64,000 nt of DNA from Symbiodinium natans (GCA_905221605.1 CAJNDS010002161.1:292033-356032), one strand, 5' to 3'. Counted from the stretch's first letter, positions 1 through 11,752 are shown. Numbers and translations are program-made. Notes: generated from the letters alone by a model not told the origin.

Positions 1-133
1 AGTTGTTGTTCTTTCCTGGGAAAGGGGGCAGTTCTAACTGCTTCTCTGAGCCCTTCGTCTGCATCTCCTCTTCATCCTCTTCTTCGTCTTGGCGACGGCT
101 ACCACCCTCCAGAGAGCTTTCTGATTTGACCTC
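1..133 (-). CDS. partial exon, acidic protein segment
   Basis: An open minus-strand frame runs off the left edge of the window. It begins after an acceptor (AACAG followed by GAG, an AG|G site) and encodes a Ser/Glu-rich stretch including QDEEEDEEEMQTKGSEKQ. No family is recognised; low-complexity acidic linkers are common in eukaryotic nuclear proteins. The codon content is unlike the flanking repeats, and the next 100 bp upstream on this strand is TTTAGGGG-type repeat, so it fits the exon-in-telomere-repeat pattern of the window. It could still be a chance open frame of about 44 codons. Confidence 0.35.
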
Positions 134-138
134 CTGTT

Positions 139-250
139 CCGTTTAGGGGTTTAGGGGTTTAAGGGTTTAGGGGTTTAGGGGTTTAGGGGTTTAGGGGTTT
201 AGGGGTTTAGGGTTTAGGTTTTAGGCGTTTAGGTGTTTAGGCGTTTAGGG
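139..250 (+). repeat. TTTAGGGG variant telomere-like array
   Basis: About a dozen units, mainly the 8-mer TTTAGGGG rather than the 7-mer, with point variants at the right end. Confidence 0.9.
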
Positions 251-520
251 GTCCGCCGACCCTGGTGGCGTGTTGGATGGGTTTCTGGAGGTGAAAACCT
301 CCCTCTTTCGCTCCTTACCCCCCCCAAAACACACTAAAAAGGGGGGGGGGGGGGGTAGGGGCCCATTGCCAAGGACCGCTCAGGCAGCTTCTCGCCAGGC
401 TGGCCGCACCCCCCCCCCACCCCCCCACCCCCACCCACCCAGACCCGAACCGCAAACCCAATCCACCAAACCCCGTTCTCCTGCGGGGTCGGCGGCTTGA
501 GCCGGAGGCTCTTAAATCCG
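250..520 (+). repeat. dispersed duplicated segment, copy 1
   Basis: Shares near-identical blocks with 19366-19683: the left block around GGCGTGTTGGATGGGTTTCT, the block GACCCGAACCGCAAACCCAA, and the right block around GCGGGGTCGGCGGCTTGAGC. Between the blocks the copies differ by C- and G-homopolymer expansions. No coding content is evident; proline-rich frames here come from the C tracts. Confidence 0.85.
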
Positions 521-559
521 GCCCCCGCGCCGCCCGTGGTCCAGGGCGGAGCCCACGTC

Positions 560-1560
560 GCACTAAAGCGCTAAGGGGCGAGCGCCCGAGCCGCCGACCC
601 CGCCCAAAATTGCTTCAAATTCGCGCGGGGCCCTTCGGGAGGCCTCCAAAACGGCATCCAAGGGGACGCAACACGCGGTGGTGCGAAAAGCACGAAAACC
701 TCGTAAAAACCATGGGTGTTTACGAAAAACCGAGGCCACAAAACACCCGCAGCACCCCATAAAACCCTCACGGGCGCGCATCATCGGCCCTAGCTTTTCA
801 CATGGGGCGCGCGCCAGGCCGAAACCACGTTTTTCAAGGTTTGGGGGGGGTACCGGAAGCCCAAAACCAGGCGAGCATCATGAGCATCAGCAGCCCTGGC
901 CCGCGGGCCCAAGGCAATAAAAAACGCTGAAAAACGCTGAAATCACCGTAAATACCGTGTTTTTATGAGGTTTTTCACGCGTGCCTCCGACCCCCACCCC
1001 TGTTGCCCTTGACCCGCCCCCAAAGTGCGCATCATCGAAACCCACGTCCGGGGGGGGGTCTGCTGATGCTGCTGATGCGCGGGGTCCGGGCGCATCATCG
1101 AGCCATCGCTTCTCTTGGGCTTCGTGGGGGGGTCCGGGCCCACGGCCCAGAGACCCAGCTGATGCTCATGATGCTCGGTTTGGGGGGGTGTTCCAACAGC
1201 AGAAAACCTCGTAAATACCGAGTGTTTTGTGGGTCCACGTAAAAACGCCCCTAAAATCGCTCATTTTACGCGCTCGAACGGCTTCGTGCCTACAAAACAC
1301 CCGAACAGCAGGACCCCGAATGCCCTTAAGGGCATTCGGGGTCTTGCTTTTGGGGGTTTCGTGGGCACGCAAGCGTTCAAGCACATACAATCGGCGTGTT
1401 TAAGGGGGTTTTGGATGGCCTGGGGGAGGCCGCTGATGCTCATGATGCTCCCTTTCCTGGGTCCCAAAAGGCTTCCCAAGCCCAAAAACACGTGTTTACA
1501 GCGTTTTCTGAAGGTTTTTCGAAGGCAAAACGCATGCATAGAATGCTTTTAAGGCCCCCA
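560..1560. repeat. degenerate non-telomeric repeat region
   Basis: A GC-rich kilobase without recognisable genes. It is built from recurring motifs: GCATCAT/ATGATGC clusters near 775, 870, 1027, 1065, 1092, 1160, 1435 and 1575, and CGTAAAnACC-type motifs near 700, 950 and 1210 in both orientations, giving several imperfect hairpins. Overlapping open frames on both strands look like by-products of this composition. Confidence 0.6.
1271..1384. repeat. long inverted repeat with perfect 32-bp core
   Basis: Two arms of about 55 bp meet without a spacer at 1327/1328. The core 1312-1343 is a perfect palindrome centred on CTTAAG; outer parts of the arms match with scattered differences. The shape is that of a small foldback or MITE-like element. 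Confidence 0.8.
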
Positions 1561-1587
1561 AACCAACCCCACTGATGCTCCTGATGC

Positions 1588-1622
1588 GGGTGCGCGCGCG
1601 CGCGCGCGCGCGCGCGCGCGGG
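1588..1622. repeat. (CG)n dinucleotide tract
   Basis: An uninterrupted run of alternating C and G of over 25 nt leading into a G-rich stretch; alternating CG of this length is a classical potential Z-DNA former. Confidence 0.9.
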
Positions 1623-1889
1623 GGGAGGGGGGGGGAGGGAGGGGGGGCGAAGGCAGGAGAAAGAGAGACAGAGAGAAGGAGAGGACAAAGACACGGGAAA
1701 GAGAAGACAGTGCCAAGGTTCAAGGTTTCGTGCTTTGGGGGGCGGGGGCCGGCCCGTGCCGCTAGGCCTGAAATTTAGGGGTTTAGGGTTTAGGGTTTAG
1801 TTGTTTAGGGCTTAGGGCATGGGCTTCAGGGTTGAGGGCTCTGTTCTGTCAGCTCTTTAGGGGTGGGGCCTTAGGGGTGACGATCGTCC

Positions 1890-1932
1890 CTACTCTCTCT
1901 CTCTCTCTCTCCTTCTCTCTCTCCCTCTCACT
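1890..1932 (+). repeat. CT microsatellite
   Basis: CTCTCT run interrupted by a few bases. Confidence 0.85.
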
Positions 1933-2233
1933 CAGTATGATGTTGGGTATTTCGGGCTTTCAAGGTCTCGGGATCAGAAGTTCAGGTTCAGGCTGACTTT
2001 AGGGTGTGCTCTCTCAGATCCTTGGGTTCGGGGATTTGGGGCTGAGGGTTTAGGACATTGAAAGTTCGCCTGTTCTTCTCAATTTTGGGGCTTGCGGGCT
2101 TTCTTGCTTAAAATTCTTGGGGCCCCTATAAACCCTAAACCCTGAAAGGTTTAGGGAATGATTCCGGGCAAGAGTGTGGCGAGGAGTTGTTGCGGGTTAC
2201 GGACTTCAGGTTAAGTCGTACAAACAATAATAA

Positions 2234-2422
2234 GAAAAAGGCTTCGCGAACCAGAAGACACTGCTGAGCAACTGTTTTGCACGCAAAAAAATGGCAAAGG
2301 CGAAGCCACACCTGTTAAAAGAACTAGAGCACTGTAAACCTTGGGGTGTGGAACGCCTCGATCTTGCACCAACGCTCTTAAACCCTCCGGCCCAAACCTT
2401 TACCCTGCCCCCTAAACCCTAA
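2234..2422 (+). CDS. possible exon, unassigned
   Basis: An uninterrupted frame of about 62 codons starts after AAAAAG (possible AG|G acceptor) and ends in CCCTAAA repeat. It contains an ATG at 2291 in the context AAAAAAATGG followed by MAKAKPHLLKELEHCK. The opposite strand is also open over most of the interval, so direction is uncertain. No family recognised. Confidence 0.25.
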   Translation, partial: EKGFANQKTLLSNCFARKKMAKAKPHLLKELEHCKPWGVERLDLAPTLLNPPAQTFTLPPKP

Positions 2423-2544
2423 ACTTGGCCCTAAACCCTAAACCCTAAACCCCTAACATAAAATCATAAACCCCACGCAGGTCCCGCTGCCCCCTGGGGA
2501 GGCTGCCATCCCCGGCGCGAGGCGACCACCTCAGACGGCAAGAC

Positions 2545-2645
2545 ACCCTAAACCCTAAACCCTAAACCCTAAACCCTAAACCCTAAACCCTAAACCCTAA
2601 ACCCTAAACCCTAAACCCTAAGCCCTAAAGCCTAAACCCTAAGTT
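2545..2645 (-). repeat. CCCTAAA array
   Basis: About 13 nearly perfect heptamers; the TTTAGGG sense is on the minus strand. Confidence 0.95.
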
Positions 2646-3182
2646 AAGAACATGAGAGGAGAACTCCAAACTGAAAGGGGAAGGATGCCAAGGTCGTCCG
2701 CCCAGTCTTGCGGCCTGCGCTGTTAGAACATGTACGTGACGCTAGCTATGTTATAAACATGAAGAACTATTGCAGGTGTTTCAGGGCTCAGGGTTTAGGG
2801 TGTTGCCGACAGGGCATTTGAAGAAGATGTCCTTCTTCACGGTCTCCTCATTGTTCACAACAATGGCAACGCCGACCCGAAGCATTGCTTGGCCTCAGCC
2901 CTCAACCCTTAACATCAAACTCGAGAACCTCAACCCTAAACCTTCAACCCAACAGTCATAGTAGGGCTCAACCCTAAACCCTAAACCCTGAAACCCTAAA
3001 GCCCGACGCCAAAAAAGATACGAGATGCCTGCAAACAAAGCCCCTAATGACAACTATGCAAACGCCGACGCCCCGCGAACCACCCCGGTCACAACTTGGA
3101 ACCCAAACCCTGAACTGTGCTTAATGGATCTAGAAACCAACGCAGAACAGCAATAGCAAGAATGAGAACAAGGGTTAGGGGA

Positions 3183-3200
3183 AGCACACACACACACATC
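3183..3200. repeat. CA microsatellite
   Basis: Short (CA)n run. Confidence 0.8.
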
Positions 3201-3524
3201 TAAGCGCGATAAACTTATGAAGAGATGCAAACAACTAGCAGAATAGGGAACATGAAGACACACTAGTGGACAAATACTATGACGAACAAGAAGAACAAGA
3301 ATATAGAAAAACACAAACAGAAAATATCATACGCTTTTTGAATTAATGACGTACTTGTCACATTCGCATTGGTATTACTACTATTGTTGCTATTCAGTTT
3401 ATAATTATGCTTATCACTGCTGTTGTTCTTTCTTATTTTGGTTATTATCATTGCGATTATTATTGTTAGTATTCCCCACCCTCGGTGTGGGGTTGTTGGA
3501 TTTTAAACTCAACTCTGCTCCTCG

Positions 3525-3770
3525 CCCGGAGCTCTGCTCCTCGCCCGGAACTCCCCTCCTCGCCCGGTCTACTCCTCGCTCATCCCTGGAGTGCCCAACC
3601 CCAAAGTCTCCCTGAATTGCCCAACTCTAGAGTGTCCCAGGAGTGCCAAACGCCAGAGTCTCCCTGGAGTGCCCAACCCCAGAGTCTCCCTGGAGTGCCC
3701 AACCCCATAGAGTGCTTAGACCAGAGTGTCCCTGGAGTGCCCAACCCCAGAGTATCTCTAACAAGAAAGG
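3525..3770 (+). repeat. 26-bp minisatellite
   Basis: After three copies of a CTCCTCGCCCGG motif (3525-3580), a 26-bp unit based on CCCTGGAGTGCCCAACCCC repeats about seven times with substitutions. Exact period 26 is seen between 3661 and 3687. Overlapping frames read as Ser/Pro-rich tandem peptides in all phases, which argues for simple repeat rather than gene. Confidence 0.85.
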
Positions 3771-3779
3771 GTGGGGATG

Positions 3780-3990
3780 TGCGAAGTAAAATAATAATTA
3801 TTGTTACTATGATTATTCTTATCATCATTATTCTGACAATTCTTCTTCTAATTAATATCAATATTGCCATTATTGTTACTATTGTTACTATTGTTTTCTT
3901 CTTATTATTATTCATATTCTTATTATTGTTATTATAGTAACTGTTATTATTACTACCATCATTATTGTTGCTATCCTGTTGTTATTGATG
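3780..3990 (+). repeat. ATT/GTT-rich trinucleotide microsatellite region
   Basis: AT-rich stretch of imperfect TTA/TTG trinucleotides, unlike the GC level of its surroundings. Confidence 0.8.
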
Positions 3991-4117
3991 CTCTTCCAAA
4001 AATTATCATGAGTTCAGAGGAAGGAAGCGACCTCTTGGGCGCAGGCCAGGCGGCCCCCTCCCTTGCCGGGAGCTGGAGGGGCTAGGGAGGCTGAGAAGGC
4101 CGGCCTGGGCTGGGACT

Positions 4118-4256
4118 TAGGGTTTAGGGTTTAGGGTTTAGGGTTTAGGGTTTAGGGTTTAGGGTTTAGGGTTTAGGGTTTAGGGTTTAGGGGTTAGGGT
4201 TTAGGGGTTAGGGGTTAGGGTTTAGGGGTTAGGGTTTAGGGTTTAGGGTTTAGGTT
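4118..4256 (+). repeat. TTTAGGG array
   Basis: About 18 heptamers with some GGGTTAG variants toward the right. Confidence 0.95.
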
Positions 4257-4599
4257 GTGTTCGGGGGTTTTCGGGGGTTCGGGAATTTGCGTGGTTTGGG
4301 GCGCGAGCCAGGGTAACGTTACAAGGCATAGGGCTCGAGGCTTGCAGATTCGATTCAGGGTGTTCGGCTCTTGTGCCTAACCCCAACCCCAAATTCTAAC
4401 TCCCGAAGCACTACACCCCCAGAACCCTAAACCCTACAGCCCTATAAACTACACCCCCTGAACTCTAAGAGCCCCTAAACCCTAAACCCCAAGCATATCA
4501 ACCATAAACCCTAAACCCTAAACCCTAACCCCTAAACCTAAACCATAAACTCTAAACCCTAAACCCTATAACCCCTTTCAGGGGGTGCAAGCACTTTGT

Positions 4600-4690
4600 G
4601 GGGCTTCAGGGCTTCGTCTCTGGGAAGGTCCGCCTTAGCAAGCCTGGGCTCCAGAGGGTGGGTTTCTTTGCTCGGCTGGCCCTTCAAAAG
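4600..4690 (-). CDS. possible exon, unassigned
   Basis: Minus-strand open frame including HIFQLLKGQPSKETHPLEPR, flanked on both sides by telomere-like repeat. Composition is hydrophilic and protein-like, but no splice consensus or family motif confirms it. Confidence 0.25.
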
Positions 4691-6060
4691 CTGAAAAATA
4701 TGGCTGTTTAGGGTTTAGGGTTTAGGGTTTAGGGTTCAGGGTTTAGGGCTTAGGGTTGAGGATGAATCTCTCAGCGTGGATTGATGGTTTTCTTGGCTTA
4801 TGCGGGCCTGAATGGCCATCGCTCCCATCGGCCAACCTCCAAACATCACAACCCTAAACCCTAAACCCTAAACCCTAAACCCTAAACCCTAAACCCTAAA
4901 CTCCACAGCCTGACTAAGCCGCAAGGTCCCAGAATCCGAAAATCTAACGGAGCCTACAGCTGCAAAAAGCGCCCACAGTTGCAAGCCCTCCACCCCCCCG
5001 CAACCCACCAAGAAGGCTTGCAATGAACTCCCCTAAGCCCTGGCCTTAGACCATAAACCTCAAACCCTAAACCCCAAACCCGAAACCCGAAACCCCAAAT
5101 CCTAAACCCTCAGCCCGCGGCGTGAACACCTCGAGCATGGCGGGTGGAAGCGGCAGCAGTGGGCCCTGGCAAGGCTTTTTGGCCGAGGGTCTTCAACAAC
5201 CCCTACCGAATTCCAGGCCACTCGCCCCCTCAGCCTGAGCCCTAGCTCGTAAAAACCATAAAAACCCTAAACCCTAAGCCCTAAAAGCCCTAACCAAAGC
5301 CTAGTTGGTTGACCCCTAGAAGAAACCCTGTGACCCAACGATACGGCTGTCGTGCATTGGGAGCTTCTGGGCGTGGGCATGCTTCGGGGTTTAGGGTTTA
5401 GGGTTTAGGTTTGAGGGTTGAGGGTTTAGGGTTTAGGGTTTCGGGTTTCGGGTTTAGGGCGGATGGGGGGCCGTTGGGAGTTGCCACCAGTTTTGGCGAC
5501 CAGGTGGCGTTTCTAGGGCCTCAGCTGTCAAGGTCGGACGGAGGTTTATGTGTACATGGCTCAGAGAAGCCCTAAACCCTAAACTGTATACATGGCAGGA
5601 TAACCCTAAACCCTAAACCCTAAACCCTAAACCCTAAACCCTAAACGATTGATGGCCTCACACCTCAACACCTACCAGCCAAGTCCCCGGGCCAGTGCGG
5701 GTGAGCGCGGAGGGTTCGCCGTCGGTGCGATGTTGCCTGGGACTCCGCAGGATCAGATTCGTTTAGGGTTTAGGGTCTAGGGTCTAGGGTTTAAGGTCTA
5801 GGGTTTAGGGGATGTTTCAAGCTCCTGTCTTTGGGTTAATTGTTGTTGAAGAATTTCGGTCCTCTACCCTTCCCCTAGAAAAGCTTTGCATGGAAAACGT
5901 ATCACTGCCACAACCACCACCAGCATCATGCTGAACTGCCTTCTCAACGTCTTTGCGCTTCGCACGCTGCCCGAATCTCGACATGGACGCCCCAAGGAAC
6001 ACCTGAAACCTGATTTTTCCAGGAAAAGGAACCCCAAAGCAGCAGTCAACGATACTTTTG

Positions 6061-6415
6061 GCCCCTAAACCCTGAACCCTAAATCCTATCCCCTAAGCCC
6101 TAAAACCCCTAAGTAACCCCTAAACCCTACACCCTAAACCCTAAACCCTAAACCCGAAACCCTAATCCCTAAACCCCAAACCCCAAAACGCCTGAACCCC
6201 TAAACCCCAAAACCCAAACCCCAAACCCCAAACCCCCAAACCCCAAACCCTAAACCCCAAACCCTAAACCCCAAACCCCTAAACCCCGAACCCTTAACCC
6301 CGAACCCTAAACCCTAAACCCCAAACCCCAAACCCAAAACCCCAAACCCCTAAACCCCGAACCCTTAACCCCGAACCCTAAACCCTAAACCCCAAACCCC
6401 AAACCCAAAACCCCA
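6061..6415 (-). repeat. degenerate CCCTAAA/CCCCAAA array with 79-bp internal duplication
   Basis: 350 bp of mixed CCCTAAA, CCCCAAA and CCCGAA units. A block of about 70-80 bp near 6265-6340 recurs almost exactly at 6335-6415, so the array has also grown by segmental tandem duplication. Confidence 0.9.
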
Positions 6416-7568
6416 ACTTCTTTCTTGGCCGCGTGGCTCTCCTCCGGTCCCTGGTGAACCCAGGCCACCGCGCTAGGGCCATCCTGGGCAGTGCAACCAC
6501 CCTTTAGATTTCTAGGGTTTAGGGTTTTTTGGGTTTTGGGCTTAGGATTTAGGGTTTAGGGTTTAGGCTTTAGGGTAGGGTTTTGGGGCTGTAGGTGGGC
6601 TTTGAGGGTTTTAAGAGGGTTTCAAGGGTTTTAGGGCTTTAAGGGGGCTTAAGGGTTTCGAGGCTTTAGGGCTTTAGGAAGGGTTTTGAAAGGGTTTTCG
6701 GCCTGGAAGGGATTATTCTAGGGTTCGGGTTTAGGCGAAGGCTTTTTTTAGGGTCTTGACTGGCCCTTTAGGGTTTATCGTAAGCCATATCTCTGCTTTA
6801 TTTGAGATTGCTTCAAGTGTAGCATGACGACACATTCTGTATACTATGATTCGGTTCGGTCAACGCAAACATCCCCAGCTTGCGGGGTTCCGTCACATAA
6901 AGTCATCTGTCCGGCTGATGGAGCTTGTGGATTCAGGGCTTTGCCAAGCAATCCAAAGCCCAAAATTTGTGTAGAGGGGAAGTCGGGGTAGAGGGGTGCT
7001 GTTCTCTTTGGGGGCGAGCGCGCGTTCGTTGATCACTCATCTGAACCCTATTGCGCCCTCGAGGCATTGGCCAAGTAGTCCCGGCAAGGCTTCCAAAGCT
7101 GGGTCAAGATGGACTTCACCTGGCGCACATTCGGGATTCGTGCTTGGGCGTTAGTTTTTCGGGTTGTTTCGAGGGTATTTTTGGATCTAGAGCTCAACCT
7201 GACTTTGAAGGGTTTAAGAGTTTTGGGGATCTAGACTTCAACTTCAACCTGACCCTACAGGGGTTGTAGCCAAGCTTCGCGAGGGCTGCGAAGCCACGGT
7301 TCACATGCTTGGGGGGCGACTGGCAAAGATACCCTATCATAATACTTAGGGAAAGTGGGAGGCCCCGTAGACGGGACACCCCTCCCTAACCCCATACTGC
7401 CCTATATACTCCTATACATCCAAAACCCCAGTTCCACTAGTGCAGTAGGCCGCCAGGCCTTGTGCACGTGGCCTTGCAGACCTGCCAGGCAAGTGGTGAG
7501 CTTATCGGTAATTAGGAGTGTAGTCTCACTTGCCCTTCAGACAGGCATTATAGGAGATCTTTCAGGAG

Positions 7569-7591
7569 AAGGGGGGGGGGGGGGGGGGGGG
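7569..7591 (+). repeat. poly(G) tract
   Basis: More than 20 consecutive G. One of many G or C homopolymers of 12-26 nt in the window. Confidence 0.9.
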
Positions 7592-8084
7592 AGATTGAGG
7601 GTACCTCAATGGTCCCTTGTGTGGCCCGGGGGGTTTGGGAGATCGGATGGGCTGGGCGGGTCAATTTCTCTTGGTTTGTCTTTTTCTTGCATGAGGCACT
7701 CGTCTTGTTTGGGATGAACTCCCAATTCCTGCTTTTAGATCCCTTCAATAGTCGCCACTCCCGAAACATTGCTGCAGATGATGCGCAGTAGAGTCGGAAC
7801 CCCTAATAATGGCAACAGTGGCTGCCCCAGGACGTCATCCGACCATGACACACGCCCTAAACGACCTACCAGGCTCAACCCTGAACCTAGAATACAGAGG
7901 CCCCAAACCCTGCGAAACCCCCCAAGCCCAACATGTGGATTCAAACCCTCAGCCCAGTAACCAGAGCCCGAAACCGCCACCAAAGCTCAAAGGAAAGGAC
8001 TCAACCTTAAGCCCAAAAACTCCCAAAAACAAACCCAACACCTCCAAACAGAACCCAAAAACCCTGAACCCCAAGCACCACCCT

Positions 8085-8285
8085 GAACCCTAAACCCTAA
8101 ACCCTAAACCCTACACCCTAAACCCTAAACCCTACACCCTAAACCCTGAACACCAAAACCGCTCTTTCGCCTCCCGCTTCCGCTCTCCGTGCTTCCCTGC
8201 CGGCCCTGCGGTCGGAATTTATTGGAGTTTAGGGTTTAGGGTTTAGGGTTTAGGGTCTAGGGTTTAGGGTTTAGGGTTTAGGTTT
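8085..8285. repeat. inward-facing telomere-like arrays around a 75-bp island
   Basis: CCCTAAA units (8085-8150) and TTTAGGG units (8226-8285) form a large inverted repeat around a short GC-rich island. No gene is seen inside. Confidence 0.85.
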
Positions 8286-8974
8286 TTTGGCTTGGGGTTT
8301 CGGGTGTCATTAGGGCTTCAGGGTTTAAGGGTCTGTAGGGCTTAGGGTTTTATGGTTTTTGGGCTCCAGGGTTTGAGGGCAGCTTAAGGGTTCCTTTCTT
8401 GTTGCTTGGGCTTAGTTTTCTTCCTGAACAGTAGGAACCCTGAACCTCAGAACCCTCAACTCCCTAAACCGAGCCGAACCACAAACGACTGCATGACGTT
8501 GCAACAGGGTTTGGGGCTGGGCTCAGGGGTAAACGCTTCTAGGGCTTAGGAGGTAAACCCTAAACCCTAAACCCAAACATTCCAGACCTTGCGCACATCT
8601 CTCACCAACATCCTCGCCTGTCACAGTCGACGATGTTCCAGTCGCTCAGATCATCGTCGTCGTCCACCTGCAATCATAAAGGAGTTCAGGGCGCACGGGA
8701 GGGAAACCGAAACACACTGAATCGCCCGCAGCATATTTGCCTCAACCCTGGAAACCCTTACGCCCTAAACACCCACCGTGAAGACCAACGTCCTCCACTT
8801 AATGCGCGTCAAGTCAGTGACCTGCGCCCTTACGTCAACCCTGAACCCTAAGCCCTAAGTCAACCCTAATCCCTGAGCCCCAAAAGAACCACAAACCAGG
8901 TGCAAAAGACCTAATCGGGTTTTGGGTTAAACCGTCTGTCCAGATCCTAGACTCTAAGCCCTAAGCCCAAAGCC

Positions 8975-9048
8975 CCCTGAACCCTGAACCCTAAACCCTA
9001 AACCCTGAACCCTGAACACTGAACCCTGAACCCTAAACCCTAAACCCC
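8975..9048 (-). repeat. CCCTAAA/CCCTGAA array
   Basis: Mixed heptamers with a TGAA variant in several adjacent units. Confidence 0.9.
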
Positions 9049-9302
9049 AAAAGGTAGGTTTGGGGTCCTTAAGGATTGGGCTCCGCCTCGATGTTGGTCT
9101 CTTTGGTGCCAAGCACCGGCGCTGCCGGAGACAGGGCCTGCGCAAGCTGTTTCGGGGCTTAGGGTTTAGGGTTTCGGGTTCAGGGTTGCAGGGGTCAGGG
9201 CTGTGCAGTGCAGTCGGAATCTATGCTTCATGGCTGTGACTGGTCCGAGCGTTCTACAGGAGCCGAAGCAAAGTAGATCATGCCCGTCGAACCCTATGTG
9301 AT

Positions 9303-9558
9303 GTTTAGGGTTTAGCGTTTAGGGTTTAGGGTTTAAGGTTTTGGGCTTAGGGTTTTAGGGTTTTAGGGTTTTAGGGTTTTAGGGTTTTAGGGTTTTAGGG
9401 TTTTAGGGTTTTAGGGTTTTAGGGTTTTAGGGTTTTAGGTTGTAGGGTTTTAGGGTTAGGGTTTTAGGGTTTTAGGGTTTTAGGGTTTTAGGGTTTTAGG
9501 GTTTTAGGGTTTTAGGGTTTTAGGGTTTTAGGGTTTTAGGGTTTAGGGTTTAGGGTTT
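9303..9558 (+). repeat. homogenised TTTTAGGG (8-mer) array
   Basis: Around 25 units of the 8-mer TTTTAGGG, bordered by ordinary TTTAGGG units. The uniform extra T shows local amplification of one variant. Confidence 0.95.
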
Positions 9559-9777
9559 AGCCTCCGCAAGCTGTCTCGAACATTGGAAAGGTCTTGCGCC
9601 TTAGAGTTTAGGGTTTAGGGTCCCCTTGGATTAGGTTTCGGGGCTTAGGGCTTAGGGCTTAGGGCTTAGGGCTTAGGACTTAGGGCTTAGGGCTTAGGGT
9701 TTAGGGTTTAGGGTTTAGGGTTTAGGCTAGGGTTTAGGGTTAGCCTCCGCAAGCTGTCTCGAACAGTGGAAAGGTCT
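9559..9777 (+). repeat. telomere-like tract flanked by 36-bp direct repeats
   Basis: A 36-bp sequence beginning AGCCTCCGCAAGCTGTCTCG at 9559-9594 recurs with one mismatch at 9742-9777. The DNA between is TTAGGGC- and TTTAGGG-type repeat. Confidence 0.9.
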
Positions 9778-10084
9778 CGGGGCTTAGGGTTTAGGGTTTG
9801 GGGTTTAGGGCTTGGGGTTAGGGGCTGCAGGGCTTTGGTTAGGACTTCCCATGTTGGGGCCTTCAGGAATTAGGGCCCAGGATATGACGGGTTTGAGTCG
9901 CAGCTTTCTTGTTGAAGAACTGCCCTTTAGGGTTCAGGGTTTAGGGGCCAAGCTGCTGCTCAACCAAGCACCCGTTACGAGCATCAGCTTCCCAATACCT
10001 GGAGATTCTCCTCCTGCCACCCCTGCCCCTCCCCCTCGCTCGTAGACAACAATTGCGCGAATCAGTTTGGATAGAAACGCCGTA

Positions 10085-10250
10085 TAACAAGCGCACACAA
10101 ACACCAACACGAGCACAAACACAAACACAACACACACATCGCAAACACAAACACACAAATTCGCAAACACAAACACACAAAACGTACACACAAACACAAA
10201 ATGCAGAGAGAGAGAGAGACACGGACTCTGTGTGTGTGTGTGGTAAAAAC
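10085..10250 (+). repeat. CACAAA-rich microsatellite region
   Basis: Irregular ACACAAA units followed by GAGA and TGTG runs. Long open frames on both strands here are low-complexity artefacts. Confidence 0.85.
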
Positions 10251-10964
10251 ACACAACAGCGAAAAGAACGGAACACAGAAAGGCCACAAACGGATCGTCA
10301 CAGTGCGGCCTGGCTTGCCAGTGAAGCAGGTGTGATGCCCTCCACCGCCTGCCGGGGCCGGGGAGGTCCCGGAAGGGGGGGGGGGGGGCTATAGGACTCG
10401 AGGGCCCGAGGGCGTTACTTACGTAGGGTTTAGGGTTTAGGGTTTGGGGTTTAGGGTTTAGGGAATAGGGTGGTATAGAGATTGGGGTCTAGGGTTTAGG
10501 GTTTAGGGGTATAGGCTTTCGGGTTTCGGCTGTATAAGGGCCGAGGGGCTAAGGGTGGAGAAGGGCTTTGCAGACAGGGGTCCATCGGGGTTGAGGGTGT
10601 GTAGACGTTCGCGGTTTTGGTGTAAAAGGGTGTGGGCTGTATAGGGGCTTGGGGTTCATGGGGCATGCGATGCTCAACCGGCCGCCGCTGCTTGGCGAAA
10701 AGCCTGGAGCTATCTCAATCTCCGGCTTTCTCGGCTGTTTGGGAAGCATGGTGCTTTAGGCGTATTCGCCTGCTAGAAAATCCTGGTCTAGACCCTGAAG
10801 CAGCAACCCCCTTTTGGTTCTCAGAATCCCTAAATCATCTTGCTGCCCCTACACCCAGCCAGCCCTTTACAGAGGCTGCGCGCCTGCTTCGGGCAGCGGA
10901 ACACGTGTATCATAGCCTGAGCGGGAACGCTTCGAGCCCCGGCCCCCCGGCCCCGCAGTGAGAT

Positions 10965-11040
10965 ACATTCTGGGTTTAGGGTTTAGGGTTTAGGGTTTAG
11001 GGTTTAGGGTTTAGGGTTTGGGGTTTGGGGTTTAGGGTTT
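10965..11040 (+). repeat. TTTAGGG array
   Basis: About ten heptamers, the last ones of the TTTGGGG type. Confidence 0.95.
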
Positions 11041-11322
11041 GTGCAAAACACGCCAAGACTGCTCGAAAAGTGGATGTCGCAACAAGGACGTGCCTCTAAG
11101 TTGCTCAATGTTAAGAGAAGGCAAGACTGCGGACGGGGGTGCACACCCGAGCGTGCGCCCTCCCCTCACAGACTCTAAGCCCTAAACACTAAACCCTCAA
11201 ACAAATCCTAAACCCTAAACCCCAAACTCTATGGCTCTATAGCCGCTCGTGACAGGCAGCATTTGCGGTCGAAGCCAAAAGGTGCTGGGAGTCGGCGGCG
11301 AAACCTACAAGCCACGGCTTGC

Positions 11323-11435
11323 AGGGTTTAGGGTTTAGGGTTTAGGGTTTAGGGTTTAGGGTTTAGGGTTTAGGGTTTAGGGTTTAGGGTTTAGGGTTTA
11401 GGGTTTAGGGTTTAGGGTTTAGGGTTTACGGTTTA
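11323..11435 (+). repeat. TTTAGGG array
   Basis: About 15 perfect heptamers. Confidence 0.95.
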
Positions 11436-11526
11436 GAAAGGTGACGAAGTGTACTGCTTTTTTCCAACCCGTCCGCCAAACTCATGTATGAGGGCTCTGC
11501 AGTCCAGGCACTAAGGGAAAACAATC

Positions 11527-11595
11527 TTTAGGGTTTAGGGTTTAGGGTTTAGGGTTTAGGGTTTAGGGTTTAGGGTTTAGGGTTTAGGGTTTAGA
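11527..11595 (+). repeat. TTTAGGG array
   Basis: Nine perfect heptamers. Confidence 0.95.
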
Positions 11596-11752
11596 TCAGG
11601 TCTTGGAGGCTCACTTGCAGACTTGCGGCTCTCAGGTAGGAAAGTTGGGAAAGAGGTTCCCTCAACCCTCAACCCTCAACCCTAAACCCTAATCCTTAAA
11701 CCCTAAACTCTAAACCCCCTTAACACGGGCTTGTATTGGGAACGTACCGAAG

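Noticed and set aside
3580-3937. Long overlapping frames on both strands
   Set aside because: They follow the 26-bp minisatellite and a trinucleotide repeat and read as simple periodic peptides.
9934-10394. Several frames of 80-117 codons
   Set aside because: Products of CACAAA, GAGA and TGTG low-complexity DNA; Cys/Val or Thr/Gln runs in every frame.
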